Source: Lachnospiraceae bacterium
GTDB taxonomy: Bacteria; Bacillota; Clostridia; Lachnospirales; Lachnospiraceae
NCBI GenBank assembly: GCA_016284175.1
Contig: JAEEOJ010000070.1
Location: forward strand, 1-54,294
Length of the DNA stretch: 54,294 bases
Direction of reading: 5' to 3'
The notes under the pieces were generated by a model. The model had not been told where the DNA came from. It saw nothing but the letters and a program-made list of their open reading frames with translations, and did no database searches. Positions 17,187-26,167 of this stretch are shown here, piece by piece (position 1 is the first letter of the stretch; each line of letters opens with the position of its first letter). The translations under genes were made by a program, and so were the position numbers.

Positions 17187-17909
17187 ATGGCAGCCGAAAA
17201 AGATAATGTTGATGTTCAGAGACTTGAACGCAAGATTTCAGAAATCGAAAAAATTCTTGAAGAAAGCAAGCCTTCCAAATTAAAAAAAGGAATGATTCTT
17301 GTTGAAATCGATCTTATTTTTGAAAAGCTCGAAGAACTCAAATCAATGATTCCCGATCAGATTAAGCTTGCTAACAACGTTCTTTCGAAGAGAGAGAAAC
17401 TCTTAAAGAGCGCAGAAGCTTTTGCTCATGACAAGATTGACAAAGCTAATGCAAAGGCTTATGAAATCGAGCAGGAAGCTATGGAGAAAGCTGCTGAGAC
17501 AGAAGAAATGCTTCAGAACAAGCTTTCTGAAAACGAGATTATGCTTGAGGCTCAGAAGCAGGCTGATGCTTTGGTAGAAGAAGCGCAGATTCTTTCACAG
17601 AGAAGCGTTGATGAAGCTGAAGATTACAAAGAAGACATCATTAAGAGCATGAACTTCTATATGGACGACGTTCTTGTAGATATGCAGAAAGCAATCGAAG
17701 AAGTTATGCTTAAGAACAATAAAACATTCGAAGATGCACAGGCAAGACTTGATGCTTTGTATTCTAAGATTGAAGAAAACAGAGCTGAGATCGCTCCTTT
17801 GCTTGAAGAAAATGTTCCGGAACCTTCTAATCAGATTCAGCCGGAGCAGCAATACGTTCCCGAAGAAGAGGAATATGAAGACGAGCCTGTTGATGATGAC
17901 GATTTCTAA
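17187..17909 (+). CDS. Coiled-coil protein, DivIVA/V-ATPase-stalk-like
   Basis: The 240-residue protein is almost entirely charged helix (about 10-205), with alternating Ala, Glu and Lys as in ATP-synthase b-subunit stalks and DivIVA-like scaffolds. It ends with an acidic tail (EEEEYEDEPVDDDDF). There is no membrane helix and no DivIVA N-terminal lipid-binding motif. Genes like this often follow coaD in Lachnospiraceae, where they are annotated only as ATPase or hypothetical. A cytoskeletal or scaffold role is a guess. It ends at a perfect terminator, so it closes the parE-parC-rsmD-coaD operon. Confidence 0.7.
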   Translation: MAAEKDNVDVQRLERKISEIEKILEESKPSKLKKGMILVEIDLIFEKLEELKSMIPDQIKLANNVLSKREKLLKSAEAFAHDKIDKANAKAYEIEQEAMEKAAETEEMLQNKLSENEIMLEAQKQADALVEEAQILSQRSVDEAEDYKEDIIKSMNFYMDDVLVDMQKAIEEVMLKNNKTFEDAQARLDALYSKIEENRAEIAPLLEENVPEPSNQIQPEQQYVPEEEEYEDEPVDDDDF

Positions 17910-17912
17910 AAT

Positions 17913-17943
17913 AAATGACCTCTTAATTAAAGAGGTCATTTTT
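17913..17943 (+). terminator. Terminator after the coiled-coil gene
   Basis: A perfect AAATGACCTCTT / AAGAGGTCATTT stem with a short loop and T-run starts 4 bases after the stop codon. Confidence 0.88.
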
Positions 17944-17972
17944 AATGTATAAATTAAGCTAAAGGTGATTAT

Positions 17973-18548
17973 ATGTTTTCAAACAAAAAAGGAGAGTTTA
18001 AATATCTAAAAAAACAGCCTGTCAGAGTCGGACTTATTTCTCTTATTTTACTAATAATGTGCGCGGGCGTTTTTATGATAGGTTATATCAATAAAGGCGA
18101 TGCCAAGAATATTTTTACCATAGTTGCGGTTCTTGGTTTGCTTCCAGTAGCAAAGCTTATTGTTTCTTTTATCATGTATATTAAAGCTGAAAAGTATTCC
18201 TGCGGTGAAGTTATTAAGAATGAAATTGATGCAATTGCAGGTGAAAAAGATTTCTGCCTCGGATATGATTTTTACCTGACAAGTTATAAGGTTAATTTCC
18301 CTTTGCTTTCCGCATTTGTTTATGACGGTTCAATTATCTGTTTATCAGGCGACTCAAAGCTTGATGCCAAGGAATGCAGGGAACATATAGAAAAGTACCT
18401 TGCAAACAATGCCATTAACGGCTTTAAGGTTTATATACTTGAAAACAAAGAAAAGTTTTATGACAGATTAAGAAGCGTAACTGGCGATTATGCCAAATCT
18501 GAAGCCGATCTGACTGCTTATACATTAATTAAGAATATTTCTTTATAA
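17973..18548 (+). CDS. Hypothetical membrane protein
   Basis: The 191-residue protein has two N-terminal membrane helices (about 19-40 and 46-72) and a C-terminal cytoplasmic or external domain of about 115 residues with no motif I recognise (KYSCGEVIKNEIDAIAGEKD... NGFKVYILENKEKFYDRLRS). It lies 4 bp upstream of the RluA-family gene and is probably co-transcribed with it. Function unknown. Confidence 0.7.
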   Translation: MFSNKKGEFKYLKKQPVRVGLISLILLIMCAGVFMIGYINKGDAKNIFTIVAVLGLLPVAKLIVSFIMYIKAEKYSCGEVIKNEIDAIAGEKDFCLGYDFYLTSYKVNFPLLSAFVYDGSIICLSGDSKLDAKECREHIEKYLANNAINGFKVYILENKEKFYDRLRSVTGDYAKSEADLTAYTLIKNISL

Positions 18549-18552
18549 TTAC

Positions 18553-19509
18553 ATGAAAGAATTTATAATCAACAAGACAAACGAAAACCAGAGACTGGAT
18601 AAATATCTTAAAAGAATCCTTCCTGCATCATCCAATTCTTTCCTTTATAAGATGCTTCGTAAGAAAAACATTGAACTGAACGGAAAGAGAGCGAAGGGTG
18701 ATGAAATTCTTAAATCCGGCGATTCGATAAAGATCTTCTTTTCGGACGATACATTCTCCAAAATGTCTGAATCCGTAAAAGAAGACTTAAATATTTTCCT
18801 TGATGCATATAAAAATATAAAAAATGTTGAGATTGTCTTCGAACATGAAGATTTTATGATAGTAAATAAACCCGAAGGCGTTTTGACGCAGAGAGATAAA
18901 AGCAGCATTCCTTCATTAAACGAATGGTGCATCGGTTATCTTTTGTCAAAAAACTTTATCAATGAAAAGTCATTAAAGGAATTCAAACCGTCAGTTCTTA
19001 ACAGACTCGACAGAAATACAAAAGGACTTGTTATATTCGGTAAAACGCTCGCCGGATCGCAGAGACTATCCGAGCTCATAAAAAAGAGAGATTTGCAAAA
19101 GTTTTATTTTGCAAAAACCGAAGGCGGATGTGATTTAAACGGTCTATATAAAGCTTATTTAAGCAAGGATGAGAAAACCAATAAAGTTACAATCTATGAT
19201 GATATAAAGAATATTCCTGCGAATATAAAATATTCTCCAATTTCTACGAAGATAAACGTACTTAAATCCGAAAAAGATTATTCTTTACTGGAAATTGAGC
19301 TTATTACAGGCAAGAGTCATCAGATACGAGCACATCTGGCTCATTTGGGATATCCTTTGCTCGGAGATAAGAAATACAACGGGAAAAGTGATTCTGTCTT
19401 TAAATATCAGGAGCTTATTGCGTATAAACTTGTATTTCCCAAATTTGAAGACGGTGATTCCTGGAATTCATTGAGCAAAAAAATAATAAAAATAAATGTT
19501 GACAATTAA
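18553..19509 (+). CDS. RluA family pseudouridine synthase (RluC-like)
   Basis: An N-terminal S4 RNA-binding domain (about 12-70, ENQRLDKYLKRILP... LNGKRAKGDEIL) is followed by the synthase domain with the catalytic aspartate Asp153 in NRLDRNTKG. Other family blocks are IVNKPEGVLTQ and ITGKSHQIRAHLAHLGYPLLGD. The spacer between S4 and catalytic domains and the LTQ after the PEG motif resemble RluC rather than RluD. Its likely targets are uridines in 23S rRNA, but the site cannot be read from sequence. The his promoter overlaps the end of the gene. Confidence 0.9.
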   Translation: MKEFIINKTNENQRLDKYLKRILPASSNSFLYKMLRKKNIELNGKRAKGDEILKSGDSIKIFFSDDTFSKMSESVKEDLNIFLDAYKNIKNVEIVFEHEDFMIVNKPEGVLTQRDKSSIPSLNEWCIGYLLSKNFINEKSLKEFKPSVLNRLDRNTKGLVIFGKTLAGSQRLSELIKKRDLQKFYFAKTEGGCDLNGLYKAYLSKDEKTNKVTIYDDIKNIPANIKYSPISTKINVLKSEKDYSLLEIELITGKSHQIRAHLAHLGYPLLGDKKYNGKSDSVFKYQELIAYKLVFPKFEDGDSWNSLSKKIIKINVDN

Positions 19510-19527
19510 TTTAGTGTCCTTTATACT
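19499..19527 (+). promoter_or_regulatory. Sigma-A promoter of the his operon
   Basis: A consensus TTGACA (19499-19504), 17 bp, then TATACT (19522-19527). The -35 overlaps the last codons of the upstream pseudouridine synthase gene. Immediately downstream is a tandem 8-bp repeat, TTGGTAAT-TTGGTAAT (about 19540-19556), which could bind a regulator. No T-box or attenuator fits in the roughly 65-nt leader. Confidence 0.78.
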
Positions 19528-19597
19528 TTGTTACAATAGTTTGGTAATTTGGTAATTGGGTAGCAATTTAAAGCGCTAAAGTGAACGAGGATAAAAA

Positions 19598-20551
19598 ATG
19601 AACTTATCATTATTACATACGCCCGACGGAGTAAGAGACTTTTACGGAGCCGAGCTTGATCTTAAAAACTACATAATGAATAAATTTGAAAAGAATATTA
19701 AGCTTTACGGTTATGATGAAATTCAGACACCAACGCTTGAATTCTTAAATGTATTTCTTGAAGACGAAGATTACGCATATGAGTCCAAGACTTTCAGATT
19801 TATCGACAGAGACGGAAGCACACTTGTTTTAAGACCGGATTATACACCGGGTGTTGCAAGATGCGCAGTTAAATACTTTTCCGATGAGAATAAGCCATTA
19901 AGATTCTTTTATAAGGGTAATGCTTTTTCAAATAAAGGCGAATATGAAGGAAAAGCTATTGAAGTGACCCAGATGGGAATCGAGCTTCTTAAGGATGATA
20001 CTGTATTAGGAGACGCTGAAGTTATTGAACTTGTAATAAAGAATCTTCTTTCAATCGGACTTGAAGAATTCAAGATTTGTGTTAACACTAAGGAAAGCAA
20101 CACAGACAGACTCGATAAAATGCTTAAGCTTTTAGACTGCATGGGTTATTCGGAATATGTAACATACGATCCTGATATCGATTCGAACTTCAAGTATTAC
20201 ACAGGAATGCTTTTTAAGGTTTATACATATGGTGTAGGCGATTCAATCTGTAAAGGCGGAAGATATAATTCACTCCTTGAGAAATACGGCGATGCAGCTC
20301 CGGCTGTCGGATGCGTATTCCTTGTAGACAATATTCTTCAGAGCATTAAGAAGCAGAAAATTGCAACTGATATCGATGCAAAAAAGGTTTCGTTTGTAGT
20401 TTATGAAGAAGGTAAGGAAATTGATGCAATAAAGAAAGCGAACGAATTACGAGACAATGATATTAAATGCATAACCGTTTCAAAGAATTTATTTGATGAT
20501 GAATTAAAAGAAATGTGCAGTGCAAACGGCTATGAAATAATAAGTTGCTAA
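19598..20551 (+). CDS. hisZ: ATP phosphoribosyltransferase regulatory subunit HisZ
   Basis: HisZ is a catalytically inactive relative of histidyl-tRNA synthetase that activates short-form HisG and confers histidine feedback control. Visible are class II synthetase-like motif 2 (RPDYTPGVAR, then FYKGNAFSNKGEYEGKAIEVTQMGIELLKDD in parts) and the TGMLFKVYTYG segment. The protein is 317 residues, shorter than many HisZ (about 390), because the end of the catalytic-like domain is reduced. It is the first gene of the operon and lies 12 bp ahead of a short-form hisG, its obligate partner. Confidence 0.9.
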   Translation: MNLSLLHTPDGVRDFYGAELDLKNYIMNKFEKNIKLYGYDEIQTPTLEFLNVFLEDEDYAYESKTFRFIDRDGSTLVLRPDYTPGVARCAVKYFSDENKPLRFFYKGNAFSNKGEYEGKAIEVTQMGIELLKDDTVLGDAEVIELVIKNLLSIGLEEFKICVNTKESNTDRLDKMLKLLDCMGYSEYVTYDPDIDSNFKYYTGMLFKVYTYGVGDSICKGGRYNSLLEKYGDAAPAVGCVFLVDNILQSIKKQKIATDIDAKKVSFVVYEEGKEIDAIKKANELRDNDIKCITVSKNLFDDELKEMCSANGYEIISC

Positions 20552-20563
20552 ACGGAGATTTTT

Positions 20564-21205
20564 ATGAACGACAGATATTTGACTATTGCGCTTTGCAAAG
20601 GAAGAGTTGCAAACCAGACTATGGAACTCTTGGAAAATCTTGGCATCAAGTGCGATGAAATAAAAGACAAGTCCACAAGAAAACTTATTTTTACGGACGA
20701 AAAGAACAAGTTAAAATTCTTCCTTGCAAAAGGTCCCGATGTTCCTACATATGTGGAATACGGTGCAGCTGATTTAGGCGTTGTGGGAAGTGATATTATA
20801 GATGAAGAGCAAAGGAGAGTAACAGAGCTTCTGGATCTTGGATTCGGAAAATGCAGAATGTGCGTATGCGGTCCCAAGGATGCCAGTGAGCTTTTGTTAC
20901 ATCGTGAGCAGATTCGTGTTGCAACCAAATATCCCGTAATAGCTAAAGATTACTTCCACAATAAGAAATATCAGACCGTGGATATCATAAAATTAAACGG
21001 TTCCGTTGAATTAGGCCCCATTGTTGAACTTTCGGATGTTATAGTAGATATAGTTGAAACCGGTTCAACGCTTCGTGAAAACGGCCTGGAAGTACTCGAA
21101 GAAATCTGTCCTATCTCATCCAGACTTATTGTTAACAGAGTAAGTATGAAGATGCAGAAGGAGAGAATCGAAAAGCTCGTAGAGGATATAAAGAAGAATT
21201 TATAA
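20564..21205 (+). CDS. hisG: ATP phosphoribosyltransferase catalytic subunit (short form)
   Basis: HisG condenses ATP with PRPP, the first step of histidine synthesis. The 213-residue protein is the short form that lacks the C-terminal regulatory domain and works with HisZ. It has the family start ALCKGRVANQTMELLENLGI, the DVPTYVEYGAADLGVVGSDI block and the PRPP-loop DIVETGSTLRENGLEVLE. Its start has an ACGGAGA ribosome-binding site. Confidence 0.96.
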   Translation: MNDRYLTIALCKGRVANQTMELLENLGIKCDEIKDKSTRKLIFTDEKNKLKFFLAKGPDVPTYVEYGAADLGVVGSDIIDEEQRRVTELLDLGFGKCRMCVCGPKDASELLLHREQIRVATKYPVIAKDYFHNKKYQTVDIIKLNGSVELGPIVELSDVIVDIVETGSTLRENGLEVLEEICPISSRLIVNRVSMKMQKERIEKLVEDIKKNL

Positions 21206-21220
21206 CTGAAAGGATAAATC

Positions 21221-22513
21221 ATGAATAAATATATTTTGAACGAAGAGAATAAGCAGAATCTCTTAAACAATCTTCTTAAAAGAAGTACTTCGAACTATCC
21301 CGAATATGAAAAGAAGGTTGCTTTAATCTGCGAAGATGTTAAGGAAAGAAAAGACGAGGCTCTCTTTGAATACACACTTAAATATGATAAATATGCTTTA
21401 AACAAAGACAATATCAGAGTAACGGAAGCTGAAGTAGATGAGGCAGTTAAAAACCTTGATCCCGAATTATATTCAATCATGCAGGAAGCTTTTTCAAATA
21501 TCAAAGCTTATCATGAAAAGCAGGTTCGTAATTCATTCTTTGATACAACCGAAGACGGAACTTTTTTAGGTCAGAGAATTATGCCCATTGAAACTGTCGG
21601 AGTATATGTTCCGGGCGGTAAGGCTGCGTATCCTTCATCAACATTAATGAATATTGTTCCTGCACTTGTAGCAGGATGCAAAAGAATCGTAATGGCAACT
21701 CCATGCAACAGCGAAGGAAAGGTAAGTGATACAACTCTTGCTGCAGCTAAAATCTGCGGTATTAATGAGATATACAAAATCGGTGGTGCTCAGGCGATTG
21801 CTTCGCTTGCTTTCGGTACAGAAACTGTTCCTAAAGTTAGTAAGATTGTAGGACCCGGAAACATCTTTGTTGCCCTTGCCAAAAGATACGTATATGGACA
21901 TGTATCAATCGATTCAATTGCAGGACCAAGTGAAATACTGGTACTTGCAGACGAAACAGCTAATCCTAAATTTGTAGCTGCAGATTTAATGAGCCAGTGC
22001 GAACATGACGAAATGGCAAGCGGTATCCTTATTACTACAAGCGAAGAACTTGCTTCTAATGTTGAAAAATATGTAGAAGAATTCTTAAAAGATGCACCCA
22101 GAAAAGAAATCCTTGAGAAATCTTTAGATAAATTCGGTTTCATTCTTGTTGCTAAAGATATGAGAGACGCTGTAGATGCAGTAAATGATATTGCAAGCGA
22201 ACACTTGGAGATTTTAACAAAGAATCCTCTTGAAACCATGGGAATGGTTAAAAATGCAGGCGCTATTTTCTTAGGAGAGTATTCGTCCGAGCCACTCGGT
22301 GATTATTTTGCAGGTCCCAACCATGTTCTTCCCACAAACGGAACGGCTAAGTTTTTCTCACCTTTATCGGTAGACGATTTCATCAAAAAGAGCAGTGTAA
22401 TCTGCTTCTCAAAAGATGCGCTTGAAAAATGTCACACCAAGATTGAGAAATTTGCTCAGAGTGAAGGCCTTTATGCTCACTCCAAATCAATCGAAGTAAG
22501 ATTTGAAAAATAA
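21221..22513 (+). CDS. hisD: Histidinol dehydrogenase
   Basis: HisD oxidises L-histidinol to L-histidine with two NAD molecules, the last two steps of the pathway. The 430-residue protein has VGVYVPGGKAAYPSS, the VGPGNIFV segment, the metal-binding MSQCEHDEMA, the catalytic ASEHLEI and the C-terminal FAGPNHVLPTNGTAKF. Length is normal. Confidence 0.97.
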   Translation: MNKYILNEENKQNLLNNLLKRSTSNYPEYEKKVALICEDVKERKDEALFEYTLKYDKYALNKDNIRVTEAEVDEAVKNLDPELYSIMQEAFSNIKAYHEKQVRNSFFDTTEDGTFLGQRIMPIETVGVYVPGGKAAYPSSTLMNIVPALVAGCKRIVMATPCNSEGKVSDTTLAAAKICGINEIYKIGGAQAIASLAFGTETVPKVSKIVGPGNIFVALAKRYVYGHVSIDSIAGPSEILVLADETANPKFVAADLMSQCEHDEMASGILITTSEELASNVEKYVEEFLKDAPRKEILEKSLDKFGFILVAKDMRDAVDAVNDIASEHLEILTKNPLETMGMVKNAGAIFLGEYSSEPLGDYFAGPNHVLPTNGTAKFFSPLSVDDFIKKSSVICFSKDALEKCHTKIEKFAQSEGLYAHSKSIEVRFEK

Positions 22514-22534
22514 TAAATTAAGAAAGGGAAAGCT

Positions 22535-23143
22535 ATGAGAACATCATCCCAGGAAAGAAACACCAAAGAAACTCAGATTAAAATGAGCCTTAATATTGAC
22601 GGTTCAGGCATCGGTAATATTAATTCCGGTATCGGATTTTTCGATCACATGCTCAATTCCTTTGCAAAGCACGGAAATTTTGATTTAGACCTTGAATGCA
22701 AAGGGGATTTAAATGTAGACTGTCACCACACGGTTGAAGATATAGGTATTGTACTCGGTACATGCTTTAAAGAAGCACTTGGCAACAAGGAAGGTATCAA
22801 CAGATATGCATCATTTGTAATGCCTATGGACGATGCTTTGGTTCTTTGTGCGGTTGATTTCTCAGGCAGACCTTATCTTAATTTCTCATATGATTTTGAC
22901 GATCAGAGAATTTCTGATTTTGATGTTTATACTGTAGGAGATTTTGAAACAGAAACTTTAAGAGAGTTTTTATACTCGGTTTCTTATGCTGCAGGTATGA
23001 ATTTACACATCAAGATCATGGATGGTAATAATACACATCACATTATCGAAGCTATATTTAAAGCAATGGCTAACGCAATGAGAATAGCAGCTTCAAAGAA
23101 TCCTGACAGAGAAGGAATTCTTTCCACGAAAGGAGCTCTTTAA
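22535..23143 (+). CDS. hisB: Imidazoleglycerol-phosphate dehydratase
   Basis: HisB dehydrates imidazole glycerol phosphate to imidazole acetol phosphate. The 202-residue monofunctional form shows the duplicated metal-binding motifs: GIGFFDHMLNSFAKHG, DCHHTVEDIGI, and the second set ending NNTHHIIEAIFKA. There is no phosphatase domain fused to it. Its stop overlaps the hisIE start by one base. Confidence 0.96.
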   Translation: MRTSSQERNTKETQIKMSLNIDGSGIGNINSGIGFFDHMLNSFAKHGNFDLDLECKGDLNVDCHHTVEDIGIVLGTCFKEALGNKEGINRYASFVMPMDDALVLCAVDFSGRPYLNFSYDFDDQRISDFDVYTVGDFETETLREFLYSVSYAAGMNLHIKIMDGNNTHHIIEAIFKAMANAMRIAASKNPDREGILSTKGAL

Positions 23144-24297
23144 TGGTTTTATTTGGTAAGAAAATTGAATTTGGGAATAATAACTCTTTTAGGGACTTTA
23201 CTGATGTTATTAATGATGTAAATACCAAGGGTTATGATTATCTTTATGTAAAAGGCGAAGCATATTCTGACGCAGATAAAGAGAATTTCTTCCACAATAT
23301 GATTGAAATTGCTTCTTTATGCGAAAAGAAGGTATACGTTGAATTTCCTCTTACACATTTTGAGGATATGAAAAAACTTTATTATGCAAATGTTTGTCAG
23401 ATAATAGCTTCCGAAGGCACTACTCTCGAAAATTCAGTAATCGAAGACGGTAAAAAGAGATTTGGCGAAAAGCTTGTAGTTTATAAAAAGGATTTTGCTA
23501 AAATTTCTTCAGATTTTGATTCATACTGCGTTAACCCGTTATCAATCGGTTATTCTAAAGAAGAATTAAACGAAAAAGAAGCATTTTATTTTATCGACAA
23601 CGCTTCGGGTTCGGATAATATTTTTGCTATAAAGAGCCTTTATGAGAATAACGGAATTGACGTATTTTCTCTTAAGTGCCAGATTCCCTGGGAAAAACTT
23701 AAGAAGAATGCTGACGGTTTAATTCCTGCGATTGTTGTTGATTATAAGAGCGATAAAATCCTTATGATGGCCTACATGAATGAAGATGCTTACAACAACA
23801 CATTTAAGACAGGCCTCATGAATTATTATTCAAGATCCCGCAATTCGCAGTGGATTAAAGGCGAAACCAGCGGTCACTTCCAGTTCGTTAAATATATTAA
23901 AGCTGACTGTGATTTTGATACGCTTCTTTGCGGAGTATCGCAGATTGGTGTTCCCTGCCACACAGGTAAGGATACTTGCTTCTTTAATGATGTACTTGTA
24001 AGTGATTCATCAGAGAAGAACCCTTCGAAGATTCTTACAGATCTTTACAAGGTAATCGAAGACAGAAAAGTAAATCCTAAAGAAGGTTCATATACCAACT
24101 ATCTTTTTGACAAAGGCCTTGATAAGATATTAAAGAAGGTCGGAGAGGAAGCATGCGAAATCGTAATTGCTTCCAAGAACGAAGAACCCAAAGAAATAAA
24201 ATATGAAATTGCAGATTTCCTTTATCACTTATCTGTACTGATGGTTGAAAAGGGTGTAACCTGGGAAGAGGTTGCTGACGAACTTGCAAAAAGGTAA
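23143..24297 (+). CDS. hisIE: HisIE with an N-terminal HisA/HisF-like half-barrel
   Basis: The C-terminal 200 residues are a normal bifunctional enzyme. The HisI cyclohydrolase domain (about 181-285) has SRSRNSQWIKGETSGHFQ, a DCDFD motif and the cysteine motif VPCHTGKDTCFF. The HisE pyrophosphatase domain (about 292-384) contains KVGEEACEIVIA. The first 180 residues are extra. Their segment VYVEFPLTHFEDMKKLYYAN...RFGEKLVVYKKD aligns in pattern with the second half of the HisA/HisF barrel (IEVGGGIRxxEDVxxLLxAG ... FGxxIVVxxDxK), but without the catalytic Asp and the Gly-rich phosphate loops. The standard product is about 200 residues, so this is a fusion with a degenerate domain, possibly structural. 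Confidence 0.86.
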   Translation: MVLFGKKIEFGNNNSFRDFTDVINDVNTKGYDYLYVKGEAYSDADKENFFHNMIEIASLCEKKVYVEFPLTHFEDMKKLYYANVCQIIASEGTTLENSVIEDGKKRFGEKLVVYKKDFAKISSDFDSYCVNPLSIGYSKEELNEKEAFYFIDNASGSDNIFAIKSLYENNGIDVFSLKCQIPWEKLKKNADGLIPAIVVDYKSDKILMMAYMNEDAYNNTFKTGLMNYYSRSRNSQWIKGETSGHFQFVKYIKADCDFDTLLCGVSQIGVPCHTGKDTCFFNDVLVSDSSEKNPSKILTDLYKVIEDRKVNPKEGSYTNYLFDKGLDKILKKVGEEACEIVIASKNEEPKEIKYEIADFLYHLSVLMVEKGVTWEEVADELAKR

Positions 24298-24299
24298 AT

Positions 24300-26165
24300 A
24301 TGAGAAAAACTGCGCTTAGTCATGAGATTTTAATGACTGTCGACAAGCCGGCGAGATATATCGGCGGAGAATTCAATTCCGTTATGAAGGATCCAAACGA
24401 AATCGATATCAGATTTTGTATGTGCTTTCCGGATGTTTATGAAATCGGTATGTCACATTTAGGAATCCAGATTTTATATGCCATGTTTAATTCTTTTGAA
24501 GATACATGGTGCGAAAGAGTATATTCTCCATGGCCTGATTTAGACAAAATAATGAGGGATAAAAATATCCCTCTTTTTTCGCTTGAAAGCCAGGATCCCG
24601 TAAAAGACTTTGATTTCTTAGGTATAACACTTCAGTACGAAATGTGTTATACGAATATTTTGCAAGTGTTGGAACTGGCACAGATTCCTGTTTGGGCTAA
24701 AGACAGAACCGAAGACGATCCTATAGTAATCGGAGGCGGCCCTTGTTCATATAATCCTGAACCTATAGCTGAATTCTTTGATATGTTTTATATCGGAGAA
24801 GGCGAAACTGCTTACAGAGCATTGCTTGATTTATACAAAGAATGCAAAAAAGAAGGCTGTTCAAGAGAAGATTTTCTTTATAAAGCTACTAAAATAGACG
24901 GTATTTATGTTCCGTCTTTGATAAATGTCGAATATAACGATGATTTTACGATAAAAGAATTCACGCCCGTAAAAGAAGGTGTAAGAACCGTTGTAAAAAA
25001 AGAAGTTGAAACGGATTTAAATGAATCTTATTATCCCGTAAAACCCATTATTCCTTTTATAAAAGCCACCCAGGACAGAATAACTCTTGAAATTATGAGA
25101 GGGTGTCCGAGAGGCTGTCGTTTCTGTCAGGCCGGACAGCTCTACAGACCTATCAGAACCAGAGATGTTGAAGTTTTAAAAGAATTTGCAAGACAGATGA
25201 TTGAAAACTCTGGTTATGAAGAAATTAACTTAAGTTCACTTTCATCGTCTGATTATCCTGAATTAAAAGAACTTCTTTTATACTTAATTGATTACTGTAA
25301 CGAAAAGAAGGTTAATATTTCACTTCCTTCATTAAGAATCGATGCGTTTTCGCTGGATGTAATGAGCAAGGTTCAGGATATAAAGAAATCAAGCCTTACA
25401 TTTGCTCCCGAAGCCGGTTCTCAGAGAATGAGAAATGTTATAAATAAGGGACTTACCGAAGAGCAGATTCTTGAAGGCTCAAGACTGGCTTTTTTAGGAG
25501 GATGGAATAAGGTTAAACTTTATTTTATGCTCGGACTTCCTTTTGAAGAGGATGAAGACGTAGTCGCCATAGCCGAACTTTGCGAAAAGGTTGCCAAAGA
25601 ATATTACGAAACTCTTCCCAAAGAACAGAGAAAACAGAGAGTTTCAATTACGGCTTCTACATCATTCTTTATCCCCAAGCCTTTTACTCCTTTTCAGTGG
25701 GCATCTCAGTTTACACTTGAAGACTTCAGGGATAAAGCTTATCTGACACGTACAAGCATTATGAACCAGTTAAACCAGAGAAGTATCAAATATAACTGGC
25801 ATGATACGGATGTATCTGTTCTTGAAGGTGTATTTGCAAGAGGCGACAGAAGACTGGCCAAAGTTATTTATGATGCATATAAAAACGGCGCCATTTATGA
25901 TGCCTGGAACGATTATTTTAATTATGATATCTGGCTTAAGGCGTTTGAAGATAATAATATCGATATGAAATTCTACACCACGAGAAAAAGGGAACTTGAT
26001 GAAGTATTCCCCTGGGATTTTATCGATATCGGTGTTACTAAGAATTATCTTAAAAGAGAATGGCTTCGCGCAATGGAAGGTAAAGTTACTGAAAACTGCA
26101 TGATTAAATGCAACGGTTGCGGAGCAAATGTTTACGGTGCAGGAAAGTTTTGTTTTAAACAGTAA
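24300..26165 (+). CDS. B12-binding-domain radical SAM protein (TIGR03960 type)
   Basis: An N-terminal cobalamin-binding-like domain (about 1-200, with FPDVYEIGMSHLGIQIL) precedes a radical-SAM domain with the Fe-S motif RGCPRGCRFCQAG (Cys269, Cys273, Cys276). A C-terminal segment ends with a further cysteine pair (KCNGCGAN). Proteins of this type pair with a TIGR03936 partner, found here as the next gene 2 bp away, and both sit in front of an RNase E/G and rplU in many Clostridia. The substrate is not known. The radical chemistry (5'-deoxyadenosyl radical) follows from family. It starts 2 bp after hisIE and may be in the same transcript. Confidence 0.9.
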   Translation: MRKTALSHEILMTVDKPARYIGGEFNSVMKDPNEIDIRFCMCFPDVYEIGMSHLGIQILYAMFNSFEDTWCERVYSPWPDLDKIMRDKNIPLFSLESQDPVKDFDFLGITLQYEMCYTNILQVLELAQIPVWAKDRTEDDPIVIGGGPCSYNPEPIAEFFDMFYIGEGETAYRALLDLYKECKKEGCSREDFLYKATKIDGIYVPSLINVEYNDDFTIKEFTPVKEGVRTVVKKEVETDLNESYYPVKPIIPFIKATQDRITLEIMRGCPRGCRFCQAGQLYRPIRTRDVEVLKEFARQMIENSGYEEINLSSLSSSDYPELKELLLYLIDYCNEKKVNISLPSLRIDAFSLDVMSKVQDIKKSSLTFAPEAGSQRMRNVINKGLTEEQILEGSRLAFLGGWNKVKLYFMLGLPFEEDEDVVAIAELCEKVAKEYYETLPKEQRKQRVSITASTSFFIPKPFTPFQWASQFTLEDFRDKAYLTRTSIMNQLNQRSIKYNWHDTDVSVLEGVFARGDRRLAKVIYDAYKNGAIYDAWNDYFNYDIWLKAFEDNNIDMKFYTTRKRELDEVFPWDFIDIGVTKNYLKREWLRAMEGKVTENCMIKCNGCGANVYGAGKFCFKQ

Positions 26166-26167
26166 AG

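Noticed and set aside
19528-19597. T-box or attenuator before hisZ
   Set aside because: The leader is too short, and neither the T-box core (TGGNACCGCG) nor a terminator hairpin is present.
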